NCBI RefSeq assembly: GCF_029227915.1 | Contig: NC_079887.1 | Coordinates: 14,198,001 to 14,262,000 of the forward strand | Origin: Hydractinia symbiolongicarpus | Taxonomy: Eukaryota > Cnidaria > Hydrozoa > Anthoathecata > Hydractiniidae | Direction of reading: 5' to 3' | Length of the DNA stretch: 64,000 bases | In this document: in pieces, positions 23,515-35,000 of the stretch | How the letters are laid out: every line of letters begins with the position of its first letter | Numbering within the stretch: position 1 is the first letter of the stretch | Position numbers and translations under genes: made by a program | Notes under the pieces: generated by a model | What the model was told of the DNA's origin: nothing | Database searches by the model: none | Seen by the model: only the letters and a program-made list of their open reading frames with translations

Positions 23515-26500
23515 ATGGCGGATGTAACTACAAGCGATAAAGAAGAAGCAGATTCGGGTTAGTACTTTGATTTTATTAGATCTCACAACCCTCACTTGAA
23601 GGTAGTGCTTTTAAAAACGCCTAATCTCAAATGTAAGGAAAGGCTTTTTGTTTTCTTCCTTGCTCTTTAAAGAGCAATCTGGCTCTCCTTATGCCCATAT
23701 GTGTTTTTGATTAATCTTTTGGTTAGCTGCAAGATCCATATTAGCAGCATCCATTTGCCACAATCCGTTTCCGAAAAAAAAGCAGAGAATTCATACTTTT
23801 ATTTTTTTCCAGATAATTTAATTTAATTTTTTCTAATTGTTCAGATGCTCCATCATTTACTGTGGAGGAAGCCATCGAAGCAATAGGTTTTGGGAAATTT
23901 CAGATCAAAGTATTAGCAATGATCGGATTTGCATGGGTATGAATAATTCACATAGGGATTACTTTAGATACTGCTTTTATAGCTAGCACTTTTTCCTTTC
24001 ACTTCAAAATATCTGTATTTTAAGTTGCATTCTTCAAATTTAATTTTTGCGTATTTCATTTTATTTATTTTTTTGTGTTTATATTCTAGAGCGCTGACTC
24101 TTTAGAAATGGCTCTTTTAGCAATATTGGCCCCTGCAATACGATGTTATTGGAATCTCACACACTGGCATGAGGCGTTTTTAACAACAGTAAGTTGCGAA
24201 TCACGTGAGTATGTGCCCAAGCATATCTGCCCAAACCTACGTTAAAATAAGACGCTTTAAAATATGAAGGGGGTAAATACCCTCTCTTAACAACCACGGT
24301 GCAAAACATGATTTTTAAATTTGATTATACGTTTTTCTACAGCCCTCTAAAAATTTCGAAGGCAAACCATGACACAAGGGTAAAATTTCTTAAAAAATTT
24401 AAGCCTCCAGATTACCGGAAATCACATTGAAATTAAAAAATCAGTGCAGTGGATTAGTTTTGGAAGAATGAGGAATCGATATTGTCATTATTTTGTTGTT
24501 TTAAATTTTACCACTACAGCACTGTTTTATAAGAACACTAAGCTGCGAAGAAGCCACCATGATCTTTAACTCTTCCCCGTTTCAAATGAATTGCTAAGTA
24601 CTTTATTGATGTGGTTTGTCCAGAAAGGGATTATAGAGGGAGTGTGGTAGTACGCGCATCTTGAAAAAAACTCTGGATACTAAAGTTACGGAAACCTCAA
24701 AAAAATTCAATATGGACTTTGTTTTAAAATTTCTTAAAAACTGTATATGTTTATATAGAAATGAAAAAGAACACGGCAGACGACATTTGCTCGACCACTC
24801 CGCCGGATAATACCAACACTAAAAAATAAACATATATTTACATTTTTTTAAGGTTGTGTTTGTCGGAATGTTTCTGGCAACCTATTTATGGGGATACGGA
24901 AGCGATAATTACGGTAGACGAAAGGTAATTTGTACTGTTTACTTTTTTGGGCGCATTACATGGATAATCTGTTAACCACTTGGAATACTGGCGGTTTTTA
25001 TGAGGATAAAATATCTCGCAGACGAAGTTGAAAAGTGGAACTAAAAATTAAATTTTCTGGAGAATTTATACTTATTTCTTTGTCTCATTTAGGTGTTAAT
25101 GGTTGCAACATTGGGCATCTTTGTGTTTGGCTTATCTAGCGCCTTTGCACTTAATTATGCGATGATCTTAGTGTTCAGAGGTCTTGTTGGAACATGCATG
25201 GGTGGGGTCGTACAAGGGTAATATTTTAATTAACGAATCTGAATATATCGTACATTCAGAAATATATGTGTAGCTGAAGATGACAGAAAATAGGTTCGAA
25301 CGTGTCGTGGCCACCAATCAACTTAAATTAAATAAAAAAAGGAATAAATTGTATTGAAAGATTGGGCGATGTAGCAACCTCATACCCAGGGGCTTTTGAC
25401 ATAACCGTTATGTAAGCGCTAACGGCTTTGACATAGGCACCAAACCGATGTAGGAGAATGTTCTATAACTTGGAAGTTAGGGTTGACGGTAGCTTCTTAT
25501 CTTTGCTGAGCAATCTTTAAGAGTGAAGAAGCCCTGCAAGAGTGTTATCTTTTAATAGTCACGCCACATAGAAGAGATATAGTAAAAAGAAATGTAACCC
25601 AAAGTTATTTTTTTCAAAATTTAATTGTTCGAGTTATCGCAAGAAATCATTTTAGTAAAGAGAATAAAATAAGACATATGTAGAAAAGTTCTGAATAGCG
25701 AAATGTTTGAGTTGTACGATATTCGAGTAACTCGGTAGATTAATACTTCGAATTCATCTTACGAGCAAATCTTACTTTATATTTATTAAACGTATTGATA
25801 CGGTCTAAAGGAACAATTTTAACAGAAAAATAATTTTGCAACAGTAAAAACATTGACATTGTTTGAACATGAGAATCCATTTTTTTGCTCTTATTATAGC
25901 ACAACATTAATAGTTGAATTTTTACCAAGCGCGACTAGAGGCTTAACCGTGAACATTGGTAGTGTAAGTCAATTCTTTTATAATTGATTAATGTTATTTC
26001 AAAAAAAAAAAACGACTCATTTACGACGTTATTCTAATTTTTACTAGAAATATTTTTACGATTATTGAGGCTAGCTTTAAGAGGCAAGATAAGCTTTTTA
26101 AAGTCAATTGTATGTAATAACCTGGAAAAAAACTTTCTTTCTTTTAGATATTTTGGTCGCTAGGCACGTCATTTGAAATTATATTAGCCATGTTTGTTAT
26201 GCCTCGCTATGGATGGAGAGTGTTATTATTTGTATCAGCGTGGCCATGTTTGATATTCGTCATCATAGCTTTGATTATCAAGGTAAGATTTTTCTATTCT
26301 CTTGACTTCAATTTGATCTTCTCCTCTGTCAACAAAGTGGATCTCCAATACATCTAGACGACAGTAGTAACCTATACGTAAGCAAATATTCAGGAAAAGT
26401 TTAAAATTGTCATTTTGAAGTTCAAATTCTATCGACTTGACTTGCCTATCACACAATCTGGTGTACATTGAGTTTAAAATAAATGAAAAAAAATCCAGTC

Positions 26501-29500
26501 GATTCATAGAGATATGTCTAATGTATCAAACACTGGACCCGTGTTAGACGTGGTTTATGGTTTATCGTAAAAGGCTCATGGTTTTCGATAAAATACTTGT
26601 GGTTTTCCATAAAATACTCATGGTTTTCCAAAAAAGACAAATAGTTTTCCATAAAAAGCTCATGGTTTTAAAAGAATAATGGTTTCCCATGAAATGTTTG
26701 TGGCTTTCCACAAAAGGCTTGTGGTTTCCATGAATAGGTCAACTAGTCGAGATAAAGTGTTTTAGAAATTTTATCTATGGTTATTTTTTAAAAATATAAT
26801 AAATCCTATTTTCAGTATCCTCCAGAAAGCGCAAGATTTCTTGTTTCAAAAGGAAGAATAGACGAAGCGTCCACCATCTTGAAACGCGCTGCTAAAGACA
26901 ATAAATCAACGCTACCGGAAGGTACCTTAAGAGATCAAAGTAGTGAAGTTGAGGTAATAACCTTTAGCTGCTTTTCAAAACTATTGATTAGTTCCCTTCC
27001 ACCTCCTTTAAGTGACGTATTTTAGCCTAACGAGATTAATTTTTGCGAATTATTATTTGCGCTAATGAGAGTTTTCGTGAATTTGCGAAGATTATTCTTG
27101 GCGATTGAGTATCACATGTTTTTTTTGCGAAGACTAATTTCCACGAACGAGTATGATATGGTCTTTTTTACGAATACTAATTATCGCGAACCATAGGCAA
27201 TAAGAGCAATGTTCATGAGAATTGCAGAAAAACAAATATTTGATGTATACGAGTACAATCTAGTAAAAAAGTAACTTTCACGAGAAAATGATCCAGTTAC
27301 TCTTTATTTTCCAAATATTACCACCATTGCAAACAGTGTCAATTTCCGTACATTGTCACAAATATCGCCTATTTTAATTTTTCGCGAAGACTTTTGCAAA
27401 AGCGTCAAATTACCGCAAAATTCATGCATATATAATTTATAAACAAACTTTCTTTTTTCTGTATGATTTCATCATAAAATCTACCTAGATAATATTTTTT
27501 CTAGAAAAATGACCACGGTAACATTTTAGCAATGTTTAAGAATGGATATTGGAAAGTTACTATAGCGTTATGGATTATATGGTAAGTTAGTCCATGTCAG
27601 TGCCTTTAATAATAGTATGTACCCAGTTTCAGGGCTTCGTACCCCTTCTTAACAACCTTCTTAGGTAATTCTGGTTAATAAGTTATAATCTACAGCCTGG
27701 GACATAATGTATTGGGAAAAAGGGCGGAATTTTAAAGATCGCAACCACAAGCAATTAAGAACAACGTTTTGTCCTAAGTCTACTGAAAAGATTGATAAGT
27801 GATAAGTTAATTGGTAACGTCTAAAATGTTAAAGGGTGCTAATTATTGCTGACTTAAGCATGCTTAAATTCCACCGTATGTCCGACCTATTCGGGTGCTG
27901 GCGTGAATTGTTCAATAATACCGACCTTGTGGAAAGTGCGGCTAGCGTATTTTCGACTTTGGGCACTAGACCTACGTCCCCAAAGTGAAACTTTGCAGTC
28001 TACCAAATTCTAAGCAAAGCACTGGCTAAATGATCCTGTTTGTCCATATCGAAAAAAGTATCCTAAATATTTTTTTCAGGGTTGTAGCTTATTAGTAGCC
28101 CGTCTTCGGAATCCATGACTGTTTTAATGTAACATATTTTCAACGAATTATCTCTTTTTTAGGTTTGCGTCTCATTTTAATATATACGGTTTAGCTTTGC
28201 TGACGACTGCATTATTTTCTAGTTCTTACACCTGTTATGGTAGGTTTCTAATATATTGTTGGTACTAAGTCCTTTACAGGGCCTGTGGCTCTCAGTAGCA
28301 GTAAGTTAACAACTAAATCTATGCGGTTAAATCGGTAGATGAAAAGAATTATTGATTGAATCGTTCGCTGCCACTTCGTGTTGCATTGCATAGAAAAGAA
28401 GACATTACATTGTGATCATGTTTTGTGCAAACACGAAATTGCACACAAGAGAATATGTATTGTTTCCTGTTTCTAAGATTTCGTTTTTTCTATAATGTTA
28501 ATTTTAATTAATCTTTTTAATTTCTTGTATTCAGCCTGTCCATGTTTCTTAAATGTTTTTCAGTTTTTTTGTTTCGGAGCCTCGTGTTTCTTATTTACGT
28601 GTTTCTTAAATAACAAAGATGTGTAGTGATACAAAACAGTGCAAAAGCTGCCGATTAGTTGATTAGTAAATTAGTTTTTTCATATTGACAAAAGGTTATT
28701 TGTTTGTTTTAGGGAGTGTGAACTCTACTGCAACAGCTGCTGCTAATTCGTGTAAAGTGCTGACTCAGGAAGATTATGTTAGTTTCTTCTATGTATTACT
28801 GGCTGACTTTCCAGGTAGTTACTTGAATTCTTGTTACCCGACATCATCGCTGTGTTGTTTCCCTCATTTCTAGCCGCATATAACATTGCCTCACTTACTA
28901 TTTTAGCTGTGTTGTTGACCGCATTTCTAGCGGATACAGTAGGAAGAAAATGGTTGCAAGCAATTGGTTTTTTTACTATGGGTATCTTTTTCTCGCTGCT
29001 TGCCATATGTACAGGAAGGTATGTGGGCACATCATTTTTTAAGTTTTTTACAAGTATCTCTGGTGACTTAAATAAAAAAGTGGGCGCTAAACGTCAATTT
29101 GACTTTAGGGAGGGAAGGGGCGGAGACGGATAAATTTTATGACGTTTAAATATACTGTCAGCATCAAGTATTTGGATAACGGACACAGTACTTGGAACTG
29201 ATTCCTTTGTTGTTAAACATTGCATCACTTTCTGATTTAGTCGAGCGTGGACAACCTTCATTCTGTTCGGTGTTCGTTGTTTTGCAGCTGTAGCTGATAT
29301 AGGTGGTTATATATACACTCCAGAGGTAAGTCTTTGCATCGCCTTATTCACCCTGACCAAATTTGTGAAAAGTGCTGTGGGATTATCATGAACACTGTAA
29401 ACAACTGTAAACAAATTTTAAACGCTAATCTACTTTAATCCTATGGCATCTTTTGGTGAAGAGAAGTTCCAAACCGATCACTTTTGTGTAGCATAAAATA

Positions 29501-30088
29501 ATAATTTTGCGATTTAAGATATCTTAATTTTACTTAGGTATATCCAACGCACATACGTGGTATGGCGTTGGGATCATGTTCTGGGATATCGAGACTTGGT
29601 TGCATGCTTACTCCGTTTGTTTCTCAAGTAAGTACAAACTCAAAAAAGTATAAACTCACGGTGACACCTATGATGGTCTTGTTTAAAGTTAACCCTGCAG
29701 AAAGAAAATTTGCCGGTTTCCAGAATTCGCCGTTAAAGCATGAAATTAAAACTCATAGAATCTATTTAAGCTAGGGATGGGGAAAGTCATCCCGGTTTTT
29801 ACCCAAACTTCTAATAATTTTGCTTTGTTCATTTGACAAATTTTATTTTAGGTTGTGACGCATTACTCAGTTCACTTGTCACTAGCTATCTACGTCTCGC
29901 TGTCTTTGCTGGGAGGAATATGTTCTTTACTTCTACCGATTGAGACAAAAGGAAAAGGTTTAGAGGAAATAAACAATGATTTAAAAAGCCTCAGTAAAGA
30001 CTTTTCCGCCGTAGACGTTTCTTGTGCTGAGGAATGTGAAGATACAACTAGGCTAATAAGCAAAGATTCTAAAAGCCCATACGGATGA
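23515..30088 (+). CDS. SVOP: SVOP-like major facilitator transporter
   Basis: Fifteen coding exons: 23515-23557, 23845-23936, 24090-24188, 24853-24924, 25093-25217, 25900-25963, 26148-26282, 26816-26953, 27505-27581, 28163-28239, 28713-28814, 28907-29018, 29241-29325, 29538-29627, 29852-30088. All joins are in phase, giving 515 residues, near SVOP length. Family signatures in order: FTVEEAIEAIGFGKFQ at the N-terminus; the TM1 acidic stretch AWSADSLEMALLAILAP; the MFS motif-A loop GYGSDNYGRRK; FRGLVGTCMGG; VEFLPSATRG; YPPESARFLVSKGR after TM6; TAFLADTVGRKW; YIYTPEVYPTHIRGMALG; and LPIETKGKGLEEI after TM12. SVOP relatives are 12-TM organic-ion-type carriers, some vesicular; the substrate cannot be read from sequence. 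The start has a good ATGGCGG context. Confidence 0.92.
26545..26740. repeat. ~21-bp minisatellite in SVOP intron 7
   Basis: About eight to nine degenerate units of 20-22 bp with a core like CTCATGGTTTTCCATAAAATA. It lies wholly inside the intron between 26282 and 26816. Its period resembles the arrays at 1446-1810 and 18485-18690, but its sequence does not. Confidence 0.7.
26990..27440. repeat. Degenerate GCGAA-rich repeat block in SVOP intron 8
   Basis: The block has repeated words of the type TTTGCGAA, TTCGCGAAGA and CACGAA, spaced irregularly. Similar blocks occur near 54060-54330, 58920-59120, 60090-60310 and 63115-63175, which suggests a dispersed, worn repeat family. No clear ends were found here. 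Confidence 0.4.
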
Positions 30089-30239
30089 GAGTTTATAACA
30101 ATGCTTACGCGCATGCGCACAGTTACAATGAGCATCCTCCATCTTAGATGTTCCTGCGTGACCGCTGATGAAGGTCCTGTGGAACGAAAAATATATTTTA
30201 TCATACTTACACTGTATATTTATTTATTTTTATTTTTAC

Positions 30240-30245
30240 AATAAA
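30240..30245 (+). terminator. Poly(A) signal, SVOP-like gene
   Basis: Canonical AATAAA 152 nt downstream of the TGA at 30086-30088. Confidence 0.5.
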
Positions 30246-30529
30246 ATTTATATGAATGATATACATCAGAAAAAAAGAATTACAGTAACAAAAATAAAAA
30301 ATAAAGACAAGTTAGTAACTATTCAGTTTTATAGTTCTGATAAATATCGTAGCTGCATGCTGCAAGCTGTGTCGTCAAACGAAAAAAAAGTTTTCTAAGT
30401 GTTGCAGATATTTTGAAAGAAAAAAAAAAAAACTCGAGCGGGAACGGAAGCTTGACCGATCATGCTCTGCTACTTCAGCACTTCACAACACTGCAAAATA
30501 CCTCTTAAAAACAATTTTCAGTTTAAATT

Positions 30530-30535
30530 TTTATT
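30530..30535 (-). terminator. Poly(A) signal, polycystin gene
   Basis: AATAAA on the minus strand, about 130 nt beyond the TAG stop ending at 30667. Confidence 0.5.
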
Positions 30536-30666
30536 ATTTCGTTTTTGGGCGATTGAGTTTAAGCGGCTAAACGGTACACTGGCATCCAAGACCCGCTGGG
30601 TATGTCTCTGGAAGGTTTAAAAATTTAGGAAATAATTTTTTAAAAACTCAAAAAAAAGTTTCTTTT

Positions 30667-32027
30667 CTACATCCACTTTTCAAGCTCGTCTCTTAAATCC
30701 TGTTTCATCAAAAGTTCATCGTGAATTTCTTGATATTCAAAACTTGGGTTTACATATGCGCCACCACTTTGACGTGTCTCAGTTGCCCGACCAAAACCAT
30801 CCTCTTCACACTGACCCTCCCAGATATCGTTTAATGAATCATCGAGCTGAGCAAACTTCATTTCAATTTCTTCGTCGATAAACTGGTAGTATTTCTTTCT
30901 CTTTGGAACAGAAACCTTTTTATCAAAGCGCTTCTTTTTTTTCTTCGCATTGAAATTATCTTCGCGCTGTTTTTGCTCTTCTTTGTCAAACCTTTCCATT
31001 ATTGCTTTTCGGCCGCCGTCTCCTTTACCAATGATGTGCTTAAATTTCGATATCATGAAATCTACTAGCTCGTATTCTTGACTTTGCATCGACAAATCGT
31101 CCTTCACCGCAGCGTAGGTTTCCATGATGATTGACAGAAATACATTCATAATATACATAACACCGAAAAGCATGATCAACACAAACCAAATCCGACCGAA
31201 TATAGGCTTGGCGTTCTCAATTTCTCCAAACGAAAACCCGCCAAGCAGCAACGACATCACGGACTCGGTAGCCGTAAGGTAACTTTTATAATCAGGTAGG
31301 TGAGGCACAAATAAAAGATAAGCGAGAGTTGTGAAAGCAATGAAGAAAATGAAGAAAACGACAAAGAAAGCTGCAAGAGGTTTGGCGCATCCCTTTAGAG
31401 TTGAAGCCAAAAGAGATATTGTTTTGTTGTACTGTAGTAATCGAATCGATTTGATACAAGAAAGAAGAACGATTACCGAAGTTAAGCCCGAGAACAACAC
31501 ATCCCATTGCGTGACTTTGTTAAAGCTAACAAAAGCCCCAGGATGCTTTTCGATTTTCCCGATGGCTCGATTAACCAACATCATACGGGAAAAGAACACA
31601 CCGATTGTTGAAATGACTAAGACAATCGTTGCGAATTCCAGCAGATTCCAAAAACCCTTAAAATATGCCTTCCTCTCTCTGTAGATCTTTTTTCCTTCTC
31701 TGTATACTGAGATCGCAAAAAATAACATCACGAAGAACTGACAGGCGAGAGTAAAGCTTTCTGTACTTCCCCCGAACGTGTACAGACGAGCAATCTTGAT
31801 ACTTGAAAACAACTCCACCCCATTCGTGGGTAAGATCTCCACAACAAAGTTCATAATGGCGAACAAATTAACTTGCGCGTTGTATACGGTTACTTCTAGA
31901 AACACTGCACGCGTTTGTTCATCGAGCCATTTGTTTTGATATAAATGACTAAGTAAGGCTTGAGATTTCTGTGGATCTTTACCCATGTCTCCAACGTAAC
32001 CGCCACCGCGGTAAGCTGTGATGGAAC
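30667..32027 (-). other. PKD1: Polycystin last exon: channel core and C-terminus
   Basis: The largest 3' exon, 453 codons with the stop. It opens with ITAYRGGGYVGDM and the typical TRAVFLEVTVYNAQVNLF strand of the polycystin extracellular (TOP) domain. Membrane segments of the PKD channel follow, with an S4-like CIKSIRLLQYNKTISLL and a pore/filter region SVMSLLLGGFSFGEI, then a long hydrophobic S6 (FGVMYIMNVFLSIIMETY). The filter reads LGG where PKD2-type channels have LGD as I remember them, so the acidic filter residue is absent. The tail is highly charged (Lys/Glu runs) and ends DELEKWM. I see no clear coiled coil. Confidence 0.85.
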
Positions 32028-35000
32028 CTAGAACGAGAGAAGAACATATAAAAACAGATTATGGTTGATTTTTTATGGCGAATTTTTTACGGAAATTAAA
32101 TTTATGCTAGTGAAATAAATAAGGCAAAGAAATTGATAAAAGTAAAAAATAACAACCACAAAAACAAGTAAAAAGTTGTACAATCTACAAAAAATTATCA
32201 ATTCCGCCTTTTTACATTTAACAGATTGCACTCACCTGCAAACGGGTATGTGTCCAATTGATCTGATGCCTGATACTCCCACGATTGGTAATATTTGCTT
32301 GGTTCATGTTCAGATTCATTTTTGATTGGAAGCCAACTTGGTTCGTATCTTCCTTCGTCCTCTTTACTCCACGAATACCAATCGTGACAACCCGGTATCA
32401 TGTCTTTAAAATCCTTGTGAACTTTACATGTATCTATGAGTGCAACAAGAAAAAAATTAAAACAGGAACAGTCTTCTCTTGTATAGGTCTAAAACCAGAC
32501 CAAATTTAAGTGTCTTTTTTACTGATTTTAAATTGAAAATCGATTTCATTATTGTGGAAGATACACTCTTTACGTTTAGGATTCAAATTTAACGTTTTTT
32601 GAACACTTTCACAAAAGCCGTTGCGCCATCTTCAATAGAAATCGATGACAACGCAAGCAAAGCTTTCACTCGAGAAAAAACAATCAATGCATGTCAAAAA
32701 CCAGAGTGACTGATACTGTAAATGCTTGATTAATTACAAGGGGGGGCTTAGTTGTTAAAAAGCGACCCAAGCTTATTTAAAGAGGTGGAGGTTTATGAGG
32801 CTTCAAAAAATAGTGGTACATGATACAAAAAGTATTTCCTTTCTTTTCCTCCTTGACAGCTATAAGTTGAATTCGCTCCTTTTTCCCCCGGAACATGCTC
32901 AGAAGCCGTTCTGTTTCGGGGAAATTTGAAGTAAAAAAAAAACTTAAGGCCTTGCCTCACAATCCTTTTTTGGTTCGTTTGGTCATTTGAAGCTGCAATT
33001 AGGAAATGGAAGACAGAAGTGTTATTGACAAATTTACAAAACGTGATTGACGTGAAAACTTACCCCTTTTAATTCGTAGTTGTCTCAGTCTCGATCCACC
33101 AAACAAGTTACTGTAATGATCACTAACAAAACCTGGTACATGGGAGTCGCTATTGTACCATCTAGAGGCATACAAACCACGTACAACTGTCTCTTGCAAC
33201 CACTTCCAAATGTCATTCACATCTTGAATCTGAAAATTTGCAAGATTCACAAGATTTACTTACAAAATCATTGCTGTTTTAATAAATAAAAGAGTCAAAA
33301 TGTTTCTGCAGCATTGGGACAACACATTTTTGAAATAAGTAAATCTATAAGCCACTTTCATGTTCGACGAATGACTTGAAATATTAACCATCAGAATATG
33401 CACCCATTTCTTTTTAAAAAAAACCTTCTTGATCAAAAAATAATTATTTTTTCAAAATTTGAGCTAATGACGACTGAGAAAAAGACCGAGATAGTACAAT
33501 GTACCAATTCACCTTTTTTTATAAAACATTTTTCATTACAACACAGTTCTTAAGAGTTATGGTGGTTCAATTATCGGACAGTTTTTGACTAATTTTTTCC
33601 TGTATTTTTGCACGGTTGGTCATCTAGAGATTAATATACAGAGACAAAAATGCTGAAATAATGCAAAAATTGACGTAACAAAAACAGATCTAATGTAGGT
33701 AATAGAATCGCACATGATAAAGATATAACCAAATTTTATCCAAACAAATACTAACAATAGTAGAAAAGAGACCTTTTTTTTAATCACAGTGAATTAGTGG
33801 GAGAGAGACCACAATGCCCCTTCTCCCTCCCTCCACCCTCCCCCACCTACAGTGAACAACTTATTCATACAACGAGTCAACTTACCTTTGTGAAAGGAAA
33901 TTTCCCTTTCGCAGTATTATGCATACCATAATCTCCATGGATAAAAATATCTTCCATGCTTTTCCGCACATGGTAGGACTGCGGATCAAGATGGGAATAT
34001 GTGACTTGACATAATGCGACAACAAACACAAGATAGATGAACAAATCACGAAGTAAGCTGTACATTTTTAGTTCTTTCAATCTAAATGTTTAAAAATTCG
34101 CAATACGGCATTTTGTAAAAATTAGGCTGCTATCTCAAATCTTAAACGTATGACCTAGCTAGTTATTAGGCTGGGTCGATACAAACTCATTTATCTGACA
34201 CTGGTAGCAATAAGCAAAAACTAACTGTATTTTTTCTCTTTGTGTGTTATAAGTAGTGGTGCTACAGATGTACGAAATATGCATAAATATGCACGAAATA
34301 TCGACGCAGGACATAGTCACGTCGGGTTAATGTCTAGTTAAGTAAACATACCTGAACGATCTCAGTGCTGCAATCTTTTCCCTTGAAGGAGGTTGGAATC
34401 TAATAATGTCTTTCTTCTCAGGCCTCTTTCTGTCAACATCTTGGTTATCTAAATATATTAGCTACATAGATTACCAAATTACACGTTTTTCTACGAAAAG
34501 GTTAGAAAGGAGTCCAAAATGTTTCTTAATGGAGGGCGTAAAACAATTTTGTTGTTGTTGTCACTCACGTTCAAGAAAGGTTGTGAAAAACATATAGATG
34601 CATAAAAATAAAGAGATAAGGACTTTAGGGAAGCAAATAAACTTGACATTTGGAACTTTCTTGAGAATATTCGTATCTCACCACGTCCTACATATTCCTC
34701 ATCAATCTGCTTCTTATTCGCTTCCCCTTCCTCTTCATCATCATCTTCAGCAGGCTTCTTGACAATCAATGCAATAAACAAGGCCAATCCCAAAATCTTG
34801 ATTGGTTGAGACACGCACACATCTTGGAAAAACGAGACAAACAAAGCGGAAATCCACTGCGCCGATTTTTCTTTGCCAAACTGGAATCCATACAAGACAA
34901 CAAAAAATGCAGAAGTGAATGACGTCAAGATGAGTAGGGTCCATGCAAAGTACTTCATCCAGTAAGGTAATTTCTTCTTCTGCTTCTTCATCTTCAATTT

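Larger units (their letters stand above)
30089..30666. other. Convergent 3' region SVOP / polycystin
   Basis: The 578 bp between two stop codons on opposite strands hold both 3' ends. AATAAA on the plus strand at 30240-30245 lies about 150 nt after the SVOP stop. AATAAA on the minus strand (30530-30535) lies about 130 nt after the polycystin stop. The predicted transcript ends do not overlap. Confidence 0.6.

Noticed and set aside
28874-28906. Proximal acceptor as the main exon 12 start of the SVOP-like gene
   Set aside because: It adds 11 residues to a membrane segment whose length is conserved in the family. The acceptor giving a start at 28907 fits exactly, so the proximal one is kept only as a possible alternative.
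31331-31684. Plus-strand frame opposite the polycystin last exon
   Set aside because: Antisense shadow of conserved channel sequence.
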